Assembly: GCA_947037995.1 (NCBI GenBank) | Contig: CAMQUV010000053.1 | Location: 1 to 7,094, forward strand | Reading direction: 5' to 3' | Origin: an uncultured Rikenellaceae bacterium | GTDB lineage: Bacteria > Bacteroidota > Bacteroidia > Bacteroidales > Rikenellaceae | DNA: 7,094 nt | Shown: positions 1 to 5,466 of the stretch, piece after piece | How positions within the stretch are numbered: position 1 is the first letter of the stretch | How the letters are laid out: the number at the start of each line of letters is the position of its first letter | Notes under the pieces: model-generated | What the model saw: only the letters and a program-made list of their open reading frames with translations | Told to the model about the DNA's origin: nothing | Databases searched by the model: none | Position numbers and translations under genes: made by a program

Positions 1-1
1 A

Positions 2-985
2 TCTACTGGAAGACAGAGTTTTACTTCAAAAAACAAACCTACACAACCCATTATCAAAAAGGAGGCACGAGGTGCTTCGCGTAACGCTAAACCTGACTAT
101 ACGGAAGGGGATAGATTGCCGCGCGCATTGCGTGGGAAAAAATCCGAAGAGGTGTTCTCGAGACAAGTGTTTGTAGGTGAGGCAGATAGCTATAGCGACA
201 GACTTAACAGCGAACGCAAAAAACGCAAAGAAGCACAAAAACCTGAATCGAAAAGAACGATTGACCCGAAAGCGCCACTCAGACTTAACAGATTTATTGC
301 CCAGTCTGGCGTATGCTCCAGAAGAGAGGCCGACCAAGTTATTCTGTCAGGCGAAGTGACCGTAAACGGTGTCGTTGTTACGGAACTGGGAACGAAAGTT
401 ATGCTCTCGGACAATATCGAATACCAAGGGAAAAAACTCCAAGGTGAGAAAAAAGTGTATATCATTATGAATAAACCCAAAGGATGTATCACCTCACTCG
501 ATGACCCACACAACTCCAGAACTGTTATTGACCTCCTTAAAGGTGACGTCAAAGAAAGAGTCTACCCCGTTGGTAGACTGGATAAAAATACTACGGGTGT
601 CCTACTCATAACAAACGACGGAGACCTTACCAAAGAACTCACGCACCCAAGCTACGAAAAACAAAAAATCTATCACGTAGTACTTGATAAACCAATTCAT
701 AAAGACGACCTTAGCAAACTTGCGCAGGAAATTATTCTCGAAGATGGACCCATACACGCCGACGAAGTCGCTATGGTTGGTGGAACAACTAACGAAGTAG
801 GAGTCGAAATCCACTCAGGACGTAACAGAATCGTTAGAAGAATGTTTGAACACCTGGGATATGACGTGGTTAGACTCGATAGAGTGTACTTCGCTGGACT
901 CACTAAATCAGCACTACGAAGAGGATTCTGGAGACACCTTACTGACGTTGAAATACAAAAACTAAAATCGAATAGATATAGATAA
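2..985 (+). CDS. rluB: RluB/RsuA-family rRNA pseudouridine synthase (5' partial)
   Basis: This enzyme converts a specific uridine of ribosomal RNA to pseudouridine in the cytoplasm. The reading frame has no stop back to base 2, so the true start lies upstream of the window; the TTG at 116 is only an internal Leu codon. The visible 327 residues begin with about 90 residues of Lys/Arg/Ser/Asn-rich, probably disordered sequence, as is common in the Bacteroidota versions. An S4 RNA-binding domain follows at about 278-415 (RLNRFIAQSGVCSRREAD). The catalytic domain comes next, with the family motif GRLDKNTTGVLLITNDGD, whose catalytic Asp is codon 581-583. The conserved C-terminal motif is EIHSGRNRIVRRMFEHLGY. 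Large subunit (RluB) rather than small subunit (RsuA) specificity is inferred from overall similarity, and RluE/RluF-type specificity cannot be excluded. The stop is 11 nt before the fluoride channel start, which suggests cotranscription. Confidence 0.9.
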   Translation, partial: STGRQSFTSKNKPTQPIIKKEARGASRNAKPDYTEGDRLPRALRGKKSEEVFSRQVFVGEADSYSDRLNSERKKRKEAQKPESKRTIDPKAPLRLNRFIAQSGVCSRREADQVILSGEVTVNGVVVTELGTKVMLSDNIEYQGKKLQGEKKVYIIMNKPKGCITSLDDPHNSRTVIDLLKGDVKERVYPVGRLDKNTTGVLLITNDGDLTKELTHPSYEKQKIYHVVLDKPIHKDDLSKLAQEIILEDGPIHADEVAMVGGTTNEVGVEIHSGRNRIVRRMFEHLGYDVVRLDRVYFAGLTKSALRRGFWRHLTDVEIQKLKSNRYR

Positions 986-996
986 TTTTTGATAAA

Positions 997-1359
997 ATGA
1001 CTATAGCCAATATACTTTACGTGGCAGCCGGCGGGGCACTAGGGAGCGTTGTGAGATACGCAATTAGCCTATTGGTGCCTAAATGGCAACTTATGCCTAT
1101 GGCCACGCTCTCAGTAAACATTATTGGAGCTCTACTTATTGGAATAATCATCGGAGTTACACCCAAAACACACCCTACACACCTTATCGCTGCGATAGGA
1201 TTCTGTGGAGGGTTTACTACGTTCTCGACATTCTCACTCGAAACCGTGGAAATGCTCAAAAATGGATATAACACACAAGCAATCCTATATATCATAATTA
1301 GTGTGGCTACCTGCATAGGAGCTACAATACTTGGACTCAAAATCGCTAAAATATTCTAA
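997..1359 (+). CDS. crcB: Fluoride channel FluC/CrcB
   Basis: This 120-residue membrane protein belongs to the FluC (CrcB) family. These proteins form dual-topology antiparallel dimers that export fluoride from the cytoplasm. Four hydrophobic segments are visible, at about residues 4-26, 35-54, 62-80 and 95-117. Family landmarks are GGALGSVVRY in helix 1, the pore Asn in LSVNIIGALLIG (N41), and GFCGGFTTFSTFSLE. In that last motif F76 and F79 match the phenylalanines that line the fluoride path, and the TTFSTF break is linked to the central sodium site. Length is normal for the family. The ATG at 997 gives the canonical N-terminus. It follows the rRNA pseudouridine synthase gene by 11 nt, with no room for the fluoride riboswitch often found ahead of crcB genes. 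Expression is therefore probably by readthrough from upstream. No key residue is missing. Confidence 0.93.
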   Translation: MTIANILYVAAGGALGSVVRYAISLLVPKWQLMPMATLSVNIIGALLIGIIIGVTPKTHPTHLIAAIGFCGGFTTFSTFSLETVEMLKNGYNTQAILYIIISVATCIGATILGLKIAKIF

Positions 1360-1405
1360 AACAATATATAATAACCAAACTTATAAACATAATAATTCAA
1401 TAGAA

Positions 1406-2407
1406 ATGGAACTACTAGACCGAATTAAACTACAAGCTCAATCTGATAAAAAAAGAATCGTGCTCCCAGAAGCTACCGAAGAACGCACGCTGCGCGCTGC
1501 TGATGAAGTTATTGCTGGAAATATTGCCGATATTATACTTATTGGCGACCCTAACGTAATTATGCAAAATGCGAAAGAGTGGAAACTCGAAAATATCGCT
1601 AAAGCTACAATAGTTGACCCAAACCAAAATCCTAAAAAATCACAGTACGTAGACCTTATGCTGCAAATCCGTGGGGCCAAAGGACTTACGCAAGAACAAG
1701 CCGAAATACTTATCACTCAACCACTTTGCCTCGCTGTTATGATGATTAAAGCGGGCGACGCTGATGGTGAAGTTGCTGGGGCGGATAACTCTACTGGTGA
1801 CGTACTTAGACCTGCTTTCCAATACGTGAAAACTAAACCCGGCGTAAAAGTTGTTAGCGGTGCATTCATTATGATTCTCAAAGACAAACACTTTGGCGAT
1901 AACGGAATGATGGTATTTGCTGACTGTGCTGTTCACCCAAACCCTACTGCCGAAGAGTTGGCGCAAATCGCTGTCTCGACTGGCGAAACGACCAAAGCTA
2001 TTACAGGAATGGAACCAAGAATCGCTATGCTTAGCTTCTCAACCAAAGGCTCGGCTAAACACGAAATGGTAGACAAAGTGGTCGAAGCTACCAAAATAGC
2101 TCAACAAATGGCGCCACACCTCCAAATCGAAGGTGAACTACAAGCCGATGCGGCTATTGTTCCTGGGATTGGTGCGAAAAAAGCTCCTGGCTCGAAAATC
2201 GCCGGACAAGCTAACGTGCTGGTATTCCCTACACTCGAAGTTGGAAATATTGCCTACAAACTTGTGCAACGTATGGCCGGAGCGGAAGCCGTAGGACCTG
2301 TGCTTCAAGGTATGGCGGCACCTATTAACGACCTCTCAAGAGGTTGCTCTATGAGCGATATTGTGAACCTTGTTGCTATTACGGCTTGCCAAGCGCAATT
2401 AGCATAA
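1406..2407 (+). CDS. pta: Phosphate acetyltransferase (short, single-domain Pta)
   Basis: Phosphotransacetylase reversibly converts acetyl-CoA and phosphate to acetyl phosphate and CoA in the cytoplasm; with acetate kinase it forms the acetate-producing, ATP-yielding route. The 333 residues correspond to the PTA_PTB catalytic domain alone, the size of the Methanosarcina thermophila enzyme, without the N-terminal DRTGG-type extension of E. coli Pta. Motifs in order are RIVLPEATEERTLRAA (residues 17-32), IRGAKGLT, AGADNSTGDVLRPA, MVFADCAVHPNPTAEELA, MLSFSTKGSAKH, PGSKIAGQANVLVFP, and INDLSRGCSMSDIV near the end. R89, R135, S311, R312 and D318 line up with active-site residues described for the archaeal enzyme (R87, R133, S309, R310, D316). 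The frame opens earlier, at 1331 inside crcB, but the ATG at 1406 places MELLDRIKLQ directly before the conserved core and avoids overlap. It lies 46 nt after crcB and 59 nt before ackA. Confidence 0.96.
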   Translation: MELLDRIKLQAQSDKKRIVLPEATEERTLRAADEVIAGNIADIILIGDPNVIMQNAKEWKLENIAKATIVDPNQNPKKSQYVDLMLQIRGAKGLTQEQAEILITQPLCLAVMMIKAGDADGEVAGADNSTGDVLRPAFQYVKTKPGVKVVSGAFIMILKDKHFGDNGMMVFADCAVHPNPTAEELAQIAVSTGETTKAITGMEPRIAMLSFSTKGSAKHEMVDKVVEATKIAQQMAPHLQIEGELQADAAIVPGIGAKKAPGSKIAGQANVLVFPTLEVGNIAYKLVQRMAGAEAVGPVLQGMAAPINDLSRGCSMSDIVNLVAITACQAQLA

Positions 2408-2466
2408 AGATAAGCACTCAAAACAATTTAACTAATTAAATAGCCCACAAAAACATATCCAAAATT

Positions 2467-3681
2467 ATGAAAATCATAGTACTTAACTGCGGGAGCTCGT
2501 CAATTAAATACCAACTACTAGATATCCAACCTAAAACAGAAGTCGAACTGCTGGCGAAAGGACTTATCGAACGTATCGGACTTAACGAAGGGATACTCAC
2601 TCACTCACCTGCAGGTAAAAATGAATATACAACTACTCAAAGTATTCCTGACCATACCGTAGGTATTAACCTTATACTCAAAGCCCTTACAGATGCAGAA
2701 CACGGTGTTATTAACTCACTCGAGGAAATCGCTGCAGCTGGACATAGAGTGGCTCACGGTGGGGAATTCTTCAAAGACTCTGCAATAGTTACACCACTCG
2801 TTAAACAGCAAATTGAAAGCTGCTTCGAACTGGCGCCACTACATAACCCTGCTAGCCTCAAAGGTATCCTATCTATCGAAAGATTACTCCCATCAATACA
2901 ACAAGTGGCTGTGTTTGATACCTCTTTCCACCAAACGATGGAACCAGCACAATATCTATACCCACTACCGTACAAATACTATACCGACCTACATATACGT
3001 AGATACGGATTTCACGGAACTTCACACAAATTCGTAGCGCAAAAAGCCTGCGAGATGACAGGGCTGGATTTCCCTACTGCAAAAATTATCACCTGCCATA
3101 TCGGTAACGGCGCCTCTATCACAGCCATCAAAAATGGCGAATCAATCGACACCTCGATGGGATTCACACCGGTCGATGGACTTATGATGGGCACAAGATG
3201 CGGCTCGGTTGACCCGGGTGCACTCCTCTATATTATGGACAAAGAGGGTATTTCGCCATCCAAAATGACCGAGATTATCAATAAAGAATCTGGACTTACA
3301 GGAGTTAGTGGCGTGTCGAGCGATATGCGAGACCTGCTCAAAGCTATGAATAATGGGAACCTGCAGGCGCAGTATGCACTCGATATTTTTGATATGCGTA
3401 TCAAAAAAACTATCGGAGGGTATTTTGCCGAACTCGAAGGGGCTGACCTAATTGTATTTACCGGAGGAATTGGCGAAAATGGACGTATAACTCGCCGTAA
3501 AGCACTCACCGGACTGCAATGTATGGGTATCGAAATAGACCTCGATATTAATGAACAAACTATGGGCGTGGATGCTATATTATCTACTAATAACTCTAAA
3601 GTAAAAGTCGTTGTTGCTACTACTAACGAAGAATTAGTGATTGCATCTGATACGTTTAGATTACTTAGAAATTGTGAGTAA
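2467..3681 (+). CDS. ackA: Acetate kinase
   Basis: Acetate kinase transfers phosphate from acetyl phosphate to ADP, giving acetate and ATP in the cytoplasm, and completes the pathway begun by the adjacent pta product. The 404 residues are full length for this ASKHA-fold family. Visible signatures are VLNCGSSSIKYQLLD at the N-terminus (N7, S10, S12), HRVAHGGE (R94), LAPLHNP (H126), FDTSFHQTM (D151), RRYGFHGTSHKFV (F182, H183), CHIGNGASI (N214), MGTRCGSVDPG (R244), FTGGIGENG (332-339) and TTNEEL (E388). These cover the known acetyl phosphate and nucleotide binding residues and the transition-state Arg and His, so the enzyme should be active. The ATG at 2467 sits directly before the first beta strand. 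The gene follows pta by 59 nt with no visible promoter or terminator, and is closed by a strong terminator starting 35 nt after its stop. Confidence 0.97.
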   Translation: MKIIVLNCGSSSIKYQLLDIQPKTEVELLAKGLIERIGLNEGILTHSPAGKNEYTTTQSIPDHTVGINLILKALTDAEHGVINSLEEIAAAGHRVAHGGEFFKDSAIVTPLVKQQIESCFELAPLHNPASLKGILSIERLLPSIQQVAVFDTSFHQTMEPAQYLYPLPYKYYTDLHIRRYGFHGTSHKFVAQKACEMTGLDFPTAKIITCHIGNGASITAIKNGESIDTSMGFTPVDGLMMGTRCGSVDPGALLYIMDKEGISPSKMTEIINKESGLTGVSGVSSDMRDLLKAMNNGNLQAQYALDIFDMRIKKTIGGYFAELEGADLIVFTGGIGENGRITRRKALTGLQCMGIEIDLDINEQTMGVDAILSTNNSKVKVVVATTNEELVIASDTFRLLRNCE

Positions 3682-3716
3682 ACTAGCCTTGTTTACCTAC
3701 ATATCATAACTTTTTT

Positions 3717-3748
3717 AGCCGTTTTTCTTGTGAAGACGGCTTTTTTTT
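3717..3748 (+). terminator. Intrinsic terminator after ackA
   Basis: A 9-bp stem is formed by AGCCGTTTT (3717-3725) and AAGACGGCT (3733-3741) with one T-G wobble and a 7-nt loop. It is followed at once by eight T residues ending at 3748. The position, 35 nt after the ackA stop, marks the end of the pta-ackA transcript and probably of the whole rluB-crcB-pta-ackA unit. The hairpin overlaps the upstream element of the next gene's promoter. Confidence 0.88.
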
Positions 3749-3758
3749 ATTATTTTTG
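3728..3758 (+). promoter_or_regulatory. Predicted Bacteroidota-type promoter for the ptb-like gene
   Basis: TATTTTTG at 3751-3758 matches the Bacteroidota -7 consensus TAnnTTTG exactly. TTG at 3728-3730 lies 20 nt upstream, the expected place of the -33 element. Transcription would then start near 3764-3767, giving a leader of about 38 nt before the ATG at 3804. The -33 element falls in and beside the loop of the preceding terminator. The region is very T-rich, so a chance match is possible. Confidence 0.6.
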
Positions 3759-3803
3759 CATTGAAAGATGTTCTAATATCATAATAAACATAATCGGAAA
3801 ACA

Positions 3804-4703
3804 ATGAAAAAACTTAATGAACTTATTGAATTAGCGCAATCGCGTGACAAGAAAAAAATCGCTGTCGCTTATGCTGTTGACCACCATACGCTCGAGGCTG
3901 TTAGCGCTGCCGTAGAACTAGGGTTTGTTGAGGCTATTTTAGTGGGCGATAGACACGAAATCACCAAAGTCGCCAAAGAACATAATATCGATATTACAAA
4001 CTTTATTATCCAAGAAGAGCCTACCGACGTAAGGTGCGTCGAAAGAGCCGTTGAACTTGTTAAAACAGGGCAGGCTGACATTCTTATGAAAGGAATGGTC
4101 TCTAGTGATAAATATATGAGAGGCATTCTGCACAAAGAAAAAGGACTAGTGCCTGCGGGTGCAATACTTTCGCACGTGACAATGCTCGAGGTGGCTACCT
4201 ATAATAAACTGCTAATCCTGTCGGATGTGGCGGTTGTACCGCATCCAGACTTGAAACAAAAAATTAAGATGGTGGGATACCTAGCCGCAACGGCTCACAA
4301 TATTGGTGTAACGAACCCCAAAATAGCACTCGTTGGGCCTTCGGAACAAGTGTTGGCATCGATTCCCTCTTCGTTCGACGCGGCTATTATTGCTAAAATG
4401 TGGGATAGAGGACAAATTACGGGCGCTATCGTTGATGGCCCCCTGTCGCTTGATACGGCTATTGATAAAGAGTCGGTTGAGATAAAAAAACTAGTCTCGC
4501 CTGTTGCGGGGGACGCTGACTGCCTGTTGTTTCCAAACTTGGACTCGGCAAACGTCTTTTTCAAAACAGCTACGAAGTTGGCAGGTGCAAAAATGGCCGC
4601 TATGGTTGTTGGGGCGTCGGCTCCGTGCGTGCTAACATCGAGGGGCGATAATATTGAAAGTAAGCTATTTTCTATTGCGCTGGCGGCTGTTTCGGTGAAA
4701 TAA
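3804..4703 (+). CDS. ptb: Phosphate butyryltransferase-type acyl phosphotransferase (PTA_PTB family)
   Basis: This 299-residue protein is a second member of the PTA_PTB family in the window. Family members exchange CoA for phosphate on an acyl-CoA, here probably butyryl-CoA or a branched short-chain acyl-CoA. Its length and sequence fit phosphate butyryltransferase better than Pta. Visible motifs are AILVGDRHEI (44-53), DILMKGMVSSDKYMRGIL (92-109), SHVTMLEV, LILSDVAVVPHPDLKQK, KIALVGPSEQV, GAIVDGPLSLDTAI, SPVAGDADCLLFPNLDSAN, and near the C-terminus CVLTSRGDN. In that last motif S279, R280 and D282 resemble the Ser-Arg...Asp active-site group of Pta. No butyrate kinase follows: the next gene is an unrelated lipoprotein with its own promoter. 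Acyl specificity cannot be read from the sequence, and related proteins are sometimes only labelled bifunctional enoyl-CoA hydratase/phosphate acetyltransferase. The start ATG has no Shine-Dalgarno sequence, and the stop TAA is followed directly by TAG. Confidence 0.88.
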   Translation: MKKLNELIELAQSRDKKKIAVAYAVDHHTLEAVSAAVELGFVEAILVGDRHEITKVAKEHNIDITNFIIQEEPTDVRCVERAVELVKTGQADILMKGMVSSDKYMRGILHKEKGLVPAGAILSHVTMLEVATYNKLLILSDVAVVPHPDLKQKIKMVGYLAATAHNIGVTNPKIALVGPSEQVLASIPSSFDAAIIAKMWDRGQITGAIVDGPLSLDTAIDKESVEIKKLVSPVAGDADCLLFPNLDSANVFFKTATKLAGAKMAAMVVGASAPCVLTSRGDNIESKLFSIALAAVSVK

Positions 4704-4734
4704 TAGTCAATAATTGATACACTTATAATAGATG

Positions 4735-4766
4735 TTTGGTGAGTGGGTGATTTTTTTGTAGCTTTG
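4735..4766 (+). promoter_or_regulatory. Predicted Bacteroidota-type promoter for the BspA-like lipoprotein gene
   Basis: TTTG at 4735-4738 and TAGCTTTG at 4759-4766 are separated by exactly 20 nt. Both boxes match the Bacteroidota vegetative promoter (TTTG near -33, TAnnTTTG near -7). Transcription would start near 4772-4775, leaving a short A-rich leader of about 18-20 nt before the ATG at 4792. This is the best promoter match in the window and indicates that the lipoprotein gene is transcribed separately from the ptb-like gene. Confidence 0.75.
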
Positions 4767-4791
4767 AAAGAAAAAACTAAAACATAAAACC

Positions 4792-5391
4792 ATGAAACAA
4801 TTTCTACTATTAATTTCTTTAACTCTAATATTAGCGTCGTGTCAGACAATTCCAGAGAAAATATTTGACTCGCAAGCACGCAAAGAGTTGGGTTCTCCGA
4901 GCACTCTTGTTATCCCTGATGGATACACATCTATTGAAGAAGAAGCATTTCGTTGGTGCTCATCCTTGACTTCAATCACAATCCCAAACTCTGTCACAGC
5001 TATTGGAGATCAAGCATTCTATGGATGTACATCCTTGACTTCAATCACAATCCCAAACTCTGTTACATCTATTGGAGAAGAAGCTTTTCATGACTGCTCA
5101 TCCTTGACTTCAATCAAGATTTCTGATGCTGTTATAGCTATTGAAGAGTTTACATTTAACGAGTGTAAATCCTTGACATCAATCATAATCCCTAACTCTG
5201 TCACAGCTATTGAAAAGGGCGCATTTTATGACTGTAAATCACTGACTTCAATCACAATCCCAAACTCTGTCACAGCTATTGGAGAATATGCATTTGAAGG
5301 GTGTAATGTACTAAATAGAACAGACATTCCATCTAGACTAAACTACAATTCTGATCTTGACCAAACGGATGGTGACATAGATGATTATTAG
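4792..5391 (+). CDS. Small BspA-like leucine-rich repeat lipoprotein
   Basis: This 199-residue protein is predicted to be exported and lipid-anchored. Residues 1-16 form a short Lys-plus-hydrophobic signal peptide ending in a lipobox (L14-A15-S16-C17), so Cys17 should be the lipidated first residue of the mature protein. After a linker come six tandem 23-residue repeats (residues 41-178) of the LRR_5/BspA type, with consensus IPNSVTAIG-xxAF-x-C-xSLTSIT. The last repeat degenerates, and the protein ends in an acidic tail (DLDQTDGDIDDY). BspA-type proteins of Bacteroidota and Treponema are often surface exposed and bind host or matrix proteins. Most are larger and many carry C-terminal sorting or Ig-like domains, which are absent here. 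The function of this short form is unknown. Codon choice (frequent TTG Leu, AAA, TCT) looks different from the neighbouring pta and ackA genes, which may suggest a different history. It has its own promoter and a following hairpin. Confidence 0.88.
   Translation: MKQFLLLISLTLILASCQTIPEKIFDSQARKELGSPSTLVIPDGYTSIEEEAFRWCSSLTSITIPNSVTAIGDQAFYGCTSLTSITIPNSVTSIGEEAFHDCSSLTSIKISDAVIAIEEFTFNECKSLTSIIIPNSVTAIEKGAFYDCKSLTSITIPNSVTAIGEYAFEGCNVLNRTDIPSRLNYNSDLDQTDGDIDDY
4912..5325 (+). repeat. Six tandem 69-bp coding repeats
   Basis: Six in-frame units start at 4912, 4981, 5050, 5119, 5188 and 5257, each 69 bp and encoding one 23-residue leucine-rich repeat. Units 1, 2, 3, 5 and 6 share long identical DNA stretches, while unit 4 is the most diverged internal unit and the second half of unit 6 is degenerate. 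A 43-bp exact repeat occurs at 4967-5009 and 5243-5285, and a 34-bp exact repeat at 4961-4994 and 5030-5063. This degree of DNA identity points to recent duplication or ongoing recombination between units. Confidence 0.93.
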
Positions 5392-5409
5392 TAAAGCATT
5401 TTTAATAGA

Positions 5410-5437
5410 TGCCTGGGAATTTTTTCTCGGGCATTTT
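5410..5437 (+). terminator. Probable terminator after the BspA-like gene
   Basis: A 9-bp hairpin pairs TGCCTGGGA (5410-5418) with TCTCGGGCA (5425-5433), with two G-T wobbles and a 6-nt loop, and is followed by only four T residues. It starts 19 nt after the lipoprotein stop, in the 75-nt gap between two converging genes. The short T run makes it weaker than the one after ackA. On the minus strand the hairpin has no U tract immediately after it, so its use by the opposing kinase transcript is less certain. Confidence 0.6.
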
Positions 5438-5466
5438 GGTGAAAAGTGATGGAGCCTGGGGAGTGC

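Noticed and set aside
26..552. Minus-strand open frames opposite the pseudouridine synthase gene.
   Set aside because: They are antisense to a gene with clear S4 and catalytic motifs, and their translations are Ser/Phe/Leu-rich without recognisable domains.
116..985. Pseudouridine synthase starting at the TTG at 116.
   Set aside because: The same frame is open back to base 2 and encodes sequence of the same basic, low-complexity type, so 116 is most likely an internal codon and the gene is cut by the window edge.
983..991. Possible -7 promoter element TAATTTTTG before crcB.
   Set aside because: The spacing within the box is one base too long for TAnnTTTG, and the start codon lies only 5 nt beyond it, too close for a normal promoter.
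1331..1405. N-terminal extension of Pta from an upstream start inside crcB.
   Set aside because: The extra 25 residues overlap crcB in another frame and have no family similarity, while the ATG at 1406 starts directly before the conserved Pta core.
2426..2441. Inverted repeat ATTTAA-CTAA-TTAAAT between pta and ackA.
   Set aside because: A six-pair all A/T stem is too weak for a terminator, has no T tract after it, and is expected by chance in an AT-rich spacer.
4577..4592. Sigma-54-like TTGGCA...TGCA string inside the ptb-like gene.
   Set aside because: The distance between the GG and GC elements is too short for a -24/-12 promoter and the string lies within conserved coding sequence.
4295..4879. 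Long open frame of 194 codons on the minus strand.
   Set aside because: It is antisense to the 3' end of the ptb-like gene and the lipoprotein start, has a Ser/Ile/Thr-rich composition typical of a shadow frame, and shows no family motif.
4912..5325. CRISPR array, considered because of regular repeats.
   Set aside because: The repeats are contiguous 69-bp in-frame units without unique spacers and encode leucine-rich repeats.
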